A stretch of 64,000 nucleotides of DNA from Candidatus Uabimicrobium amorphum (GTDB taxonomy: Bacteria; Planctomycetota; Uabimicrobiia; Uabimicrobiales; Uabimicrobiaceae): the NCBI RefSeq assembly GCF_009002475.1, contig NZ_AP019860.1, positions 7,206,501-7,270,500 on the forward strand, in the 5' to 3' direction. The notes beneath the pieces are model-generated. The model saw only the letters and a program-made list of their open reading frames with translations. It did no database searches and had not been told where the DNA came from. How positions within the stretch are numbered: the stretch's first letter is position 1; every line of letters starts with the position of its first letter. Both the position numbers and the translations under genes were made by a program. This document shows, piece by piece, positions 51,701-58,400 of the stretch.

Positions 51701-54700
51701 AACCATTCTATATCTTCTTTTTCGCCTCTGCGTATGAAATAACGACCGTCTTCACATTTGCGCTCTTCACCAAAGAGAACCGTTATTTTATTGGGTAACG
51801 CAAGATTATTATCGCCGAAAATTAACCAATACTGCTCTTTATTTTCAGACACTTTGGGCGTGTAAATTGCCCAATCACTGGTATACAGCGCGTCGAGTAC
51901 CTTTAAATCTCCTGCTTTCAGACTACCGCGTTTGCTGCGTTTGAATTGCACTTTTTGCAAGACAGCGATCAGGTTGTCCTCTTGATCCCACAATGTAACA
52001 TCGGCGCTGACAATTTCGCGTTGTGTATTTCCGGTTAACGTGAGTTGACAGTGTATTTCCCCCACAATATCGGCAACAACACTTAATTTTTGTACCGCGA
52101 TAGGAACGAACACTTCGTCGCGTTCTTGCAAGAGTGCTGCGAGAGTTTGCAAACAACCATCTAGGGCCGCAGGGTGCAGGTGGTATGCGTCATTTTCTTG
52201 CGCAGTAATCTGCGCAAATACATGATTTTCTGTTGTTTGTAGTTTACGGATCGTTTGGAAATTTTCTCCGTAGTCTAAACCAATGTCACTAAGTGCTTTG
52301 TAATATTCTTCGCGGGGAATATCACGTCCTTCTACCTCTAATTTTTCGACTTGTGGAGATTCACCACTAGCGATCTTTCCCGTTGCATGAGTTTTCCATG
52401 CCTTATAGATTTGCTCATCCGTTGTTGAACTCACGATTTCAAACGTGGCACTCTCTTCGTCTTGTGGAGTCACGACCACTTGCAAAGTGAGCCCTTCATT
52501 ATTTAACAGTAACGGTTCGTAGATCGAAAAATCTTTGACATCCACCGCCACATCACCAAAAATCTGTTTGGCCGCAGAGCAAGCGATTTCCAAATAACCC
52601 GTTCCTGGAAAAATGACCGCACCAAAGACTTCATGGTCTTTTAAATAGGAAAATTCTTTGGTACTCAACAGTGATTCAAAGATAATTTGTCCGTTGGCGG
52701 TAAAAATTTGTTGTTGTAAGAATGGATGCCCACCACTGCGGTAGTGGACGTGTTTTTTGTGATATACGGGGTCTTCTACCCAATATTTTTGTTGATGAAA
52801 TGGGTATGTCGGAAGAGTCACCTTGGGATAATTTTGATGCGGGTACACGGTTTTATAATTTAAATTCAGCCCAAAAGTGTACAATTTACCCAAAGCATCT
52901 AGCCACTGCGTTAGTTCCTCTCTACCTTTACGTAGTGTCGGCAAAAACTCTATGTCTCGACTACTCACACAGCGACGCGCCATGCCACATAAAATGGGTG
53001 CTGGACCTAATTCGACAAATAACTTGTGTTTGTTGCCCACAAGGTACTCAATGGATTCTGAAAAACGTACTGCATTGCGAATGTGACGACACCAGTAGTC
53101 GGCAGAAAGTATTTCCTGTCCCGCGGGCTTAGCGGTTAAATTGGAAATCAAATTTATTTTCGGTAACTTCAGTTCTACACCGGAAAAACACGCCGCAAAT
53201 TCTTCGAGCATCGGTTCCATTAGTGGTGAATGAAAGGCATGAGACACGGTGAGCATTTCTACACGAATCTCTTGTTCTTGTAGCTGTTTTTCTATGGCAG
53301 CAACCGCCTGTTTTTCTCCGGAGATCACAATGTTTTTTGGTCCGTTGTATGCGGCAATGGCGACCTTATCTTCCTGGCCAAGGACAATTTTTTCGACGTT
53401 ATCCTTATCGGTAAATGCGACCAACATCGCTCCATTTTGCGGTAACTGCTGCATCAACTGCGCGCGCTTGGCAATGAGTTTTAACCCGTCCTCTACCGAA
53501 AAAACATCGGCAATACACGCGGCCACGTATTCACCAACGCTGTGGCCTAATACGGCCTTAGGTTTTACCCCTTCATCGAGTAGAGTTTTTGCCAAGGAGT
53601 ATTCGATGGCAAACAGTGCAGGTTGCGTGTATTTTGTCTCATTGATTTCGCCGGTGTCGCTGTTCCATACAATTTCTTCCAGTGGTTTATCGAGAACATC
53701 GCGCAAAATCTGTAGGCAATGATCAAAGTGCCGGCGAAATGTTTCATTTTTCGCATATAACTCTTTTCCCATCGCAAAATACTGTGAACCTTGTCCGGTA
53801 AATAACCATACGCTGTCTTTGTGCTTCGCGATCGTGGACTTTTTGTCGAGATATTTCTGTAAATTTTTTTGTAGTTCTGCGCTTGTTTCGCCACTAACCG
53901 CCACACGATAATTGAGGTGGGCTTTGCGCGTGTTGTAATAATAACAAAGACTATCGATGCGCGTCGCATCGTTACAAGCGTCGTGCAATTGGCGAATACT
54001 ATTTTGCAATGCCTGGGCATTCTTTGCCGAAACACACAACAATTGTCGTGCATTTTCGCGTAATGCTTCCCCGTCTTTTTTCTGTGGCGCTTCGCCAATG
54101 ACCACGTGAGCGTTGGTCCCGGTGAAACCAAAAGAACTCACTCCCGCAATACGCTCTTTTTTGCCACGCGGCCACGTGGTGTTTTGTGTCACGACTTTTC
54201 CGGGAACTTGATCCCAGGTGATGTATGGGTTTGGTTTTTGAAAGTGAAGACTTGCTGGAAGCATCTCATTGTGCAAAGCAAGTACCACCTTAATCACACC
54301 CGCGATTCCCGCCGCCGCTTCGAGGTGACCAATATTTGTTTTAATTGATCCCATCAGAAACGGATTTTCTCTGCCTTTTTGCAAGACACTCCCAAGAGCA
54401 TGAACCTCGATCGGGTCTCCCAGGGATGTGCCCGTTCCATGAGCCTCGATGTATTCCACCATGTGAGGCTTTACTTTCGCAGCACGCAATGCCTTTTTAA
54501 TCACTTTTTCCTGGGACAAACCATTCGGTGCAGTAAACCCACCGCTGCGTCCATCTTGATTGATCGCAGAACCCTTGATTACCGCAAGGATGTTATCGTT
54601 ATCCGCCAGTGCATCGGAATACTTTTTGAGAATAATCACCCCGCAACCTTCGCCGCGCACATAACCATTGGCACGGGCGTCAAAAGTTTTACAACGACCA

Positions 54701-55473
54701 TCGGCAGCCATCATACGCGCTTTAGAAAAGGTAACCGTCGTCATTGGTGAGAGCATAACATTTACACCACCAGCGATCGCCATAGAACATTCGCCATTGC
54801 GCAGACTTTGGCATGCCAAATGCAGTGAAACTAAAGAAGAAGAACACGCCGTATCCACCGATACACTTGGCCCTTGTAAGCCAAACGTATACGATAACCG
54901 TCCTGCGGCAGCACTCAGCGCATTTCCCGTACCTAAATAGGCATTGATGCGCTCTGGTTCTTCCGGATGCAAGCAAGTTTGTGCGTATTCATTGCTCGAT
55001 ATTCCAATAAATACACCGGTGTTGCTATTGTTGAGGGCATTCATGTCACAATACGCAGATTCTAGAGCTTCCCACGCAACTTGGAGAAGAATGCGTTGTT
55101 GCGGGTCCATATGCATGGCTTCGCGTGGTGCAATCCCAAAAAATTCTGCGTCAAAGCCGGAAATATCCGACATAAAACCGCCATAGCGCGTATACATTTT
55201 TCCCGGCGCATCGGGATCTTCATCGAAATATTCCTCAATATCCCAACGATCTTTGGGAACTTCGCTAATGGCGTCTTGATTGTTGGTGAGAGAATTCCAT
55301 AGTTGCTGCGGGGAATTATTTCCTCCGGGTAAACGACAACTAAGCCCAACTATGGCGATTGGCTCACGTTGGGCGTTTTTTACGCGTTTTAGCTCACCTT
55401 GCATTTCCTCTAAAGCAATGAGTGCTTTTTTTATCGGAGATAGTGGTGCTTCTGGTTTTTTTTCACTCGTCAT
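36730..55473 (-). CDS. Giant polyketide synthase: three KS-AT-DH-ER-KR-ACP modules
   Basis: About 6247 residues. The start 55473 is chosen over in-frame ATGs at 55500 and 55482 because GAGG lies 9 nt upstream of it. Three full-length, fully reducing modules lie in tandem: module 1 ~55350-49250, module 2 ~49150-43100, module 3 ~43030-36900. Each has KS (DTACSSSLV, EAHGTGTSLGDP, NIGHLEAAAG), AT (GHSVGE/GHSIGE and HAFH), DH (H...P and D..LQ or D..FH motifs), ER (GLNFRDVMN, AAGGVG), KR (GGFGGLG or GGLGGLG, YSS or FSS, NYAAAN/NYTAAN/NYAAGN) and ACP (LGLDSLMAVE, or LGMDSLTAME in module 3). A coiled N-terminus and an acidic C-terminal helix (LSEEELMDLLENELREI) look like docking elements. Each module should add a saturated C2 unit from malonyl-CoA. 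The gene overlaps its neighbours by 11 and 14 nt. Confidence 0.95.
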   Translation of the reverse strand: MTSEKKPEAPLSPIKKALIALEEMQGELKRVKNAQREPIAIVGLSCRLPGGNNSPQQLWNSLTNNQDAISEVPKDRWDIEEYFDEDPDAPGKMYTRYGGFMSDISGFDAEFFGIAPREAMHMDPQQRILLQVAWEALESAYCDMNALNNSNTGVFIGISSNEYAQTCLHPEEPERINAYLGTGNALSAAAGRLSYTFGLQGPSVSVDTACSSSLVSLHLACQSLRNGECSMAIAGGVNVMLSPMTTVTFSKARMMAADGRCKTFDARANGYVRGEGCGVIILKKYSDALADNDNILAVIKGSAINQDGRSGGFTAPNGLSQEKVIKKALRAAKVKPHMVEYIEAHGTGTSLGDPIEVHALGSVLQKGRENPFLMGSIKTNIGHLEAAAGIAGVIKVVLALHNEMLPASLHFQKPNPYITWDQVPGKVVTQNTTWPRGKKERIAGVSSFGFTGTNAHVVIGEAPQKKDGEALRENARQLLCVSAKNAQALQNSIRQLHDACNDATRIDSLCYYYNTRKAHLNYRVAVSGETSAELQKNLQKYLDKKSTIAKHKDSVWLFTGQGSQYFAMGKELYAKNETFRRHFDHCLQILRDVLDKPLEEIVWNSDTGEINETKYTQPALFAIEYSLAKTLLDEGVKPKAVLGHSVGEYVAACIADVFSVEDGLKLIAKRAQLMQQLPQNGAMLVAFTDKDNVEKIVLGQEDKVAIAAYNGPKNIVISGEKQAVAAIEKQLQEQEIRVEMLTVSHAFHSPLMEPMLEEFAACFSGVELKLPKINLISNLTAKPAGQEILSADYWCRHIRNAVRFSESIEYLVGNKHKLFVELGPAPILCGMARRCVSSRDIEFLPTLRKGREELTQWLDALGKLYTFGLNLNYKTVYPHQNYPKVTLPTYPFHQQKYWVEDPVYHKKHVHYRSGGHPFLQQQIFTANGQIIFESLLSTKEFSYLKDHEVFGAVIFPGTGYLEIACSAAKQIFGDVAVDVKDFSIYEPLLLNNEGLTLQVVVTPQDEESATFEIVSSTTDEQIYKAWKTHATGKIASGESPQVEKLEVEGRDIPREEYYKALSDIGLDYGENFQTIRKLQTTENHVFAQITAQENDAYHLHPAALDGCLQTLAALLQERDEVFVPIAVQKLSVVADIVGEIHCQLTLTGNTQREIVSADVTLWDQEDNLIAVLQKVQFKRSKRGSLKAGDLKVLDALYTSDWAIYTPKVSENKEQYWLIFGDNNLALPNKITVLFGEERKCEDGRYFIRRGEKEDIEWLWQQLEAQALNVVYCTSKFIHTTGDHTAWAQHLEKQVFDLLHIVQTAQQNKKVQRLFTVTQSAQQVEINDNINVLDAPLWGMIKTMAVELPEMHSTCIDIANSNDDLLSNVLQDDSEEQQFAIRDDKVYVARLNKYDKLYRDYLTIPQSEAYQLDIRNKGVIENLELIPQQRCEPQSGEVEVEVRASGLNFRDVMNALGLYPGDAGAMGSEFSGTVVRVHADVKDVKVGDEVFGIAAGSFNRYVVAQRPLIAHKPDNVNFAAAATIPVTFLTAYYGLKNLANAQSGQKILIHSAAGGVGQAAMRLAKSFGLEIFATAGSDRKRDLLRQQGAKYVFNSRTLDFAEEIHQAGHKMDIVLNSLAGEYIPKSMDLLKSQGYFVEIGKVEVWDEAQVKAHRNDVTYTAFDLAEVCREEPQTVQAMFRDILQLFAQEKIDELGYREFSLREAKMAFRYMAQAQHIGKVVLTQNPQWNISTEGTYVISGGFGGLGMKAAEWLISKGAQNIALLGASAIDDKRRESVSFLTAKASVSLHQVDVKDVSSLRDEMQKLPKPIKGVIHAAGVIRDGLILQQTPQNFRDVMDVKIHGAWNLWSTTHNEPLDFFVMYSSIAAVMGSPGQANYAAANAFLDAFAHKLSSAKNSLALYMPATSINWGPWAEVGMAARTAEKRKGSFGIEDLKPDTAMAIFENLITQPCPQVVAMSVSWPQIVKAQKRVSPFLQNVTRGIVQKKQARSSQLTTQLEKIPVSERRNYLLQFVSEQVSNIMGVDPESLQLQQPLQELGLDSLMAVELKNAVEQELDQELPTTLLFDYPNIEAITDYLVEDVFAWSEQQDVKVEIPVTKPSTDNEKIAVVGLSCRFPGAKDSESFWKMLVEGVDAISEVPQSRWDLEEYYDPDPDAPGKMYTKHGGFVDNVELFDAAFFGIAPREAESMDPQQRLFLEVSWEALENAGEMKAQLRNSRTGVFVGVSTRDYADLFTRSNDPSKIHAYLGTGNAFSAISGRLSYLLGLQGPSMSVDTACSSSLVATHLACQSLRSGESNLAVVGGVNLILSPSTTINFCKARMMADDGRCKTFDSKANGYVRGEGCGVVILKRLSDAMADNNNVLAVIHGSAVNQDGPSGGLTAPNGPSQEKVIREALHMANVAAKDIQYIEAHGTGTSLGDPIEMQALGKVLAKDREQPFCVGSLKTNIGHLEAAAGIAGLIKTVLSIHHRKIPAHLHFHEPSPYIPWKEIPGEVVTELRDWPQPQNRLAGISSFGFTGTNSHVILGDGVSQSSTQQQKTSPLLFTLSAHNETGLQALAARWHDSIANNDFSLRDICYTANTTRMTFAHRLACWVTSKEELQNYLAQYSAGERNRTLSYEKTTKNIDKVAWLFTGQGSQYSGMGKDLYEKNRAFQQAIDECEVIFQRETSESLRDIVFSDNTAIHETKYTQPALFAIEYALAKVWLSTGVTPQAVMGHSIGEFAAVCVAGVMSLEDTLKLVIARGRLMSALPKNGTMAVIFSDATTVAAQVENYENVAIAAKNGPQNTVISGEKEAIDALCTHFTEQKVRVEPLTVSHAFHSPLMQPMIAKFKEIAKKITYQAPQLAVVANVTANFADENTYNADYWCEHILQAVCFHESITRLHKQGYSTYAEIGPAPVLLGMARRCFPAKAKVNLLPSLRKGKDEHAQLLKSVADIYTKGYAIDWKKIYEEKGHICPLPTYAFQRKRYWLDLQPAAGSSVGGINHPFLQQQFYSVSGQQLFEGEISLGKQKFLAGHKVFSREVFPAAGFVELLMKVGKLVYNEEPFCIDDLIVGEPLVLRDKHIVQIALNANANGYDFEVFSRTDEDWQQHAFGKITQDRDASVKVQEWSDGEVLTSDVYYEELNKLGLQYSDAFQGIKTLEVRDERVRGHIALQKSHTYEVHPALLDSCLQTIAASLYKGDSNHNVYVPVRFKKITLYRNAVQECQVQMQLKSQSPTMVSAQFVLYDSEGVIAQIDSVEFHRVSRESLQRESYQHMLYKSVWRKEIVADTQQVAGDWLLFAPGENDVTQQLVDKVRCVAYVGEKSEKRNEILYVADNEQQIAQLWEQLPEEIENVVYVGNNNGTIRPLVHLLQTKKRKLQKVCVVTTDSVKVIAGDQVNGVHDATLWGMMKTLAVEQRDVDYCCIDIDATCDAELWWKILTQKKSELRWAMRGEDSYIERLEKYHSGHGQQLTLPVAENYHLTMDAQGVIDHLQVREKQRSSLGEHEVEIEVKAAGLNFRDVMNVLGLYPGDAGKLGGECAGIVTNIGSAVKNFAIGERVCGIASGCFSKYVVAHELLICKIPQHIEFAAAATIPITFLTAHYAFDRVAKLQRGEKVLIHAAAGGVGLAAIQLAKNIGAEIFATAGSDEKRDVLREWQVSHIMNSRSLDFAQQISDEQHNIDVVLNSLAGEYIPKSMSLLSNNGRFVEIGKVEIWDNDKVNALRSDVSYTAFDLAEMCSDTPHLVQEMLQELMVLFAAKKLQPLRHTNFSIQNAKNAFRYMAQAKHIGKVVITQQQSAWNISTEGSYVISGGLGGLGLKTAQWLESEGATSIVLLSRSAPNEQQQAILNNFSANIKHMSCDLSDSEQVKTVCAQITPPITGIFHSAGVLDDALFPQLTAPRFSKVFAPKIQGAWNLHQATASYDLSCFVMYSSITSLLGSPAQSNYTAANAFLDSLAHYRVSRGLKATVINWGPWSEVGMATRSDARQRRAFGIKDVSPVAGMNIMHSLLAQDASQAAVVDIDWRKYIKQFPQQIPQYLESVTRGLQQKRVEGATSEFAKSLENIPLSERRSHVVEFLSGEVAKVLGLDANEVEREQALQEMGLDSLMAVELKNAVETAIGSELPTTLLFDYPNIEAMADYLVTDIFAWQEEQQVVVARQSVENEPIAIIGLSCRFPGANNIEEFWQLLVEGKDAISEVPESRWDLEEYYDPDPDAPGKMYTKFGGFISDAAQFDAEFFGIAPREASSMDPQQRLILEVSWEALENAGETNLQDSRTGVFMGISTRDYAELFTQHSDPTKIHAYLGTGNAFSAASGRLSYILGLQGPSMSVDTACSSSLVATHLACQSLRSGESNLAIVGGVNLMLSPATTINFSKARMMSADGRCKTFDDSANGYVRGEGCGVVVLKRLSQAISDGNKIYALIKGSAVNQDGHSGGLTAPNGPAQEKVIREALHEAQVAAKDVCYIEAHGTGTSLGDPIELQALGKVLSEERQEPFVVGSLKTNIGHLEAAAGVAGLIKTALALHHSKIPAHLHFTKPSSFIPWKNIPVEVATNMRDWPQQRKKIAGVSSFGFTGTNSHVILEEAPQFVPQTTEKSLDILTISARNAKALQENAYRWLNYIQCSEDDLSDICYTANVGREHQNHRLCVTAKDHSSLCENLQLFLETGKARNVWSGNSNKSIDKLAWLFTGQGSQAQKMGAELYKQEPIFREAWDECVSYLDKELPVSLHQVVFGEDDPHLIHNTQYTQPALFAIEYALAKLWLSWGVTPQAVTGHSIGEFAAACIAGVFSVAEAAKLVTARGKLMAALPQNGKMAVIFTSAEQVTADLDHPQVAIAAINGPKLTVISGDGDGVTALCEKYTKQDVRVEMLTVSHAFHSPLMKPMIDDFRKVAETIHYQTPQIAFVSNLTGEFVHEFSADYWCKHILEAVRFYDGMRFLQKQKYQNFIEIGPAPVLLGMGRRCLPKSKGLWLPSLRNNQPQQMLKSFAQLYTNNYNPQWQQIYRGGNIVHAPTYAFQRKRYWLDVSASRHVVTSSQGLHPLLGERLQSPLISGHVFNCQVSLSGQHKFFRDHKVYEMIILPASAYLETVIAAAHEVVSEDAWRLSGISLQEPLVFEKGKDYGLQTVLQSNEKGFDVKIYSQDGDWKEHLRANIEHVTQPIPAQELPHLQKTRSVDMTDSYQQLTQLGLDYGPMFRGVTQIDACENGFVGEVHLPSDQSHDYYLHPALLDACFHVFAAGIAEEDRHNVYIPLSIDAITFYERATKKVISHVVPQPSSSNDMFAANIGIYSEEGRCIALLEGFRVRRVSRAVVHGVWERQFYDWWFVHTWQKRPGESSKAEITAHDWFVIGNEEPMAQKLTALLQETQAKVSAVTNVTELEKNEVWKQSQLRKIVFVAPQCKLEEQNIFVLQLLQQMRKDKGKCQLNIVTQNSVRVEDENNSIFSMSLNGFAKVISLEHPEWKCATIDVDPQEVNHLQNIVDECLREEHEQVAYRDDERYVARVVPYETYIKQQNLLHIPDSAYRLDMSKKGQLKNLTYVAGERYAPEQGQVEIEVIATGLNFRDVMNALDLYPGDAGHLGGECSGRIVAIGEGVNEFSVGDKVMAIAPASFGKYVTTAAYLAVKKPQNVSFSAGATIPITFLTVYYGLWKLANLQAGERILIHSAAGGVGLAAIQFAQHVGAEIFATAGSERKRQFLRDLGVKHVMDSRSLDFAAQIKASTGERKIDVVLNSLAGDYIRRSMELLAPQGRFVEIGKMEILDDAQVKAVYDDIHYYNFDLAEMATNDPQIMREMYTRLEQDFTKKYFRGLPHKVFSKEKTVHAFRYMARAKHIGKIVVSGRSEREFALQSDATYIVTGGLGGLGQLLMKWLVDNGAKNIALFSRRSPGEEQQQDIARCGEESGAHITCFAVDVCDQDSLRDTIAKINDTLPQIRGVIHAAGVIDDGFINQQDEERFYKVLRPKMRGAWYLHELTQNYDLDFFVLFSSIASFMGSPGQANYAAGNAFLDGLAHYRHSRGLPATSINWGPWGEAGMAAAAEKSGKGIWQKRGIESLKSQQGLKILELLISKGHAQIGVIANNKQKFMEQLAAHQQMRWMDALVAQAKKQFATKTVAAPKAEILDKLRKVNSNKERHEMLVNYIRDEIAKVLELESGEDVAPDMGFFDLGMDSLTAMEFKNILENNLGYTLATSLVFDYPTIESLTSYLIADIFGETEDNVATETAVETTMTTPITVEEEQQDFDDLSEEELMDLLENELREIREGNNDDRA

Positions 55474-58400
55474 CGTCTTCATCCTCGTTGTTAAACGCAC
55501 TGAGTTTTTGATTCAAAAGCTCCATTGCCTCATCCTCGGACATTTGTTCCACTTGTTCGGCATGATCTGATTTTTGAGATTCAAGCGGTGTCGTGTCGTC
55601 CTGTTCCTGTGCGAACTCAATATCTAAAATATCGTTGGCAATGTAAGAAACGATCAATTCAATTGTGGGATAATTAAATAACATTGTTGCAGGAAGCGTT
55701 TTGCCAACGCTCATCTCCAAAGTATTTTTTAGTTCAATGGCCATTAGTGAATCTAAACCCATTTCTTGGAGCGGTTGTGTCGTGTCTAACGCACTAAGAC
55801 CCAGAATGCTCTCTGCTTTTGTCACCACATAATTACGTAAAAAGTCGTAACGTTGTGTGACAGGCATTTCTTCTAATTCTTTGAGTAACTTACTTTCCTG
55901 CTTTTCGTGGTGACTCATTTTCGTTTTCGCGACAGAAACGATCTTTTCAAAAAACGGTTCTTCGGCAAATGTCTGTGCAAATTTTGTCCAATCAATGGGC
56001 ATCGCGATCACTTGTGGTTGTGTCAAGTGATTGATTGTCTGATACATTTGCCGTCCTTGCTGTGGAGAAATGGTATTAATCCCCATCGTCGACCACACAT
56101 CTTGCCCACGTTTACTCAAATCAGCGGCCATACCAATTTCTGCCCACGGCCCCCAGTTGATTACCGTCGCGGCCAAACCTTTTTGACGGCGCAAAAATGC
56201 CAAGCTATCGAGAAATGCATTTGCCGCAGCGTAGTTACCTTGTCCAGCTGAGCCTAAGGCCGATGCAAGAGACGAAAAATTGACGAAGAAATCGAGAGGC
56301 ATATTCTCACTGAGTAAGTGTAAATTCCATGCACCATCTACTTTGGGACGTAAAACGCGCGCAAAACTTTCACTAGTTTGTTGCGCAAGCAATTGATCAT
56401 CGAGAATTCCTGCGGCATGAATAATTCCACGCAACGGTGGGATATTTTCCGCCACTTTTTCCCAAGCGGCAAATAACATTTCTTTATCTGCTACATCTGC
56501 GCGCATTATGGTCACTTCTGCACCACTTTGCTCTATTTTCTCGATTTGTTTTACAACCTCGGAAATATCTTCACGCCGTGAAACGAGTACGAGATGCTTG
56601 GCCCCGCTCACCGCCAATAGATGCGCAAATTCCAACCCCAAAGCTCCTAGTCCACCACTAATCATATACGATGCGTCGGAGATGTAGGTTTCTTTTTGTT
56701 TTTCACACACCACAACTTTTCCGATATGCTTTGCTTGTGCCATATAGCGAAAAGCACTGATGACTTGTTCGCGAGAAAATATTCGATGTGGCAAAGGACA
56801 AAGAATTTTTTTATCGAACATCGCCATGATTTGTTGCAACATTTCTTGCAGCAACTGAGGTTTCTTTTCACAAATCTCTGCGAGATCAAAGGCAAAATAG
56901 TGAAGTTGTGGTGAAACAGCCGACACTTGTTCATTATTCCAAATATCGGTCTTACCGATCTCTAGAAAGTGGCCGTCTTTTTTGAGAAGCCGCATACTTT
57001 TTTCCACGTATTCTCCGGCGAGTGCATTGAGTACGATATCGATTTGTTCTCCAGCCATTTCTTCGGCAAATTTCAAAGAACGCGAATCCATGACGTGTTG
57101 CACGCCCAAAGACTTGAGAAAAGAGCGTTTTTCTTCATTACCTGCAGTGGCAAAAATTTCCGCGTTGTAATGTTGGGCAATTTGTACCGCTGCCAATCCC
57201 ACCCCACCAGCGGCAGAATGAATTAAAACTTTTTGTCCGTCTTTCAACGATGCCAGTTTACATAACCCGTAATAAGCGGTTAAAAAAGTAATCGGTATTG
57301 TTGCCGCTTCGTTGTATGTCATGTCCTGTGGCTTTTTGGCCACGAGATGGCGATGTGTATAAGTGCGATTTGCAAAACTACCTGCGGCAATTCCCAAAAC
57401 CTCATCGCCTATTTGCAAATCGTCAACCTCGCTACCGACACTCACGACACGACCACAGCATTCACCACCGAGTTCTCCCGCATCTCCAGGGTACAAGCCT
57501 AGAGCGTTCATAATATCGCGGAAATTAAGTCCGGTAGAGTACACTTCTATTTCAATTTCTCGTTCCTGGAGTGTGCGCTTGTTAAACGACTGATAACTCA
57601 GATTATCGATACTACCTTTTGCGTCAATGGAAAGTCGATACGCTTCACTCTGCGGTACAGAAACCAAATCTTTTTCATTGTCTATGGTTGTCAAGCGCGC
57701 CACATAGGCACATTCTTCGCGCAATGCAATCTGTTTTTCTTTACTCCACAAAGTACTACAACAGCAAATTTTTTCGATATCCAGGTTGTCCACATCAATC
57801 ATTTGACAATTGAGCTGCGGATACTCTTGACTAATTACTTTACCCAATCCCCACACGTAGGACGCTTGCACATCGATTTTGTCGTGATCGATGACACATT
57901 GTGCGTTTTGAGTTACCAGTGTCAGTTTGTAGGCGTTGTTGTGTTGTGCCATACTTTGCAGTAGTTGTAACAATGTGAGTGCATTTGAGTGTAACGCTTG
58001 TGTGTTGTCATGCCACAAATACATCAAATGTGCCTTCGCGGGTACGTGCTCCCATATCCAGTCAATGTCTTGTTGTGGATTACAAAAAATGTTCGCGTCT
58101 TGCGTTTTGTTTTCCGAGCTCACAATTACACAGATGCATTCTTCCGTTATTTTTTGTCGCTGTTCTTCACTCTGAACAAAAACGACCAGTGGTCTGTCAT
58201 CGTTTTCCGAAGTTGTCAGGTCGCGTTGCTGCCAATCAATAAAGAACAGACTCTCATCAACATCGCGGTTGAGGTGTTTTTCCAACATTTGTTGTGAAAC
58301 GGCTTTGATGGTAAATCCTTCCACAACCGCGACAATTTTGCCTGCTTCTGTCATCAACTGCATATCTCCGCTATATGTTTCACCTGCTGCTCCGTCACGT

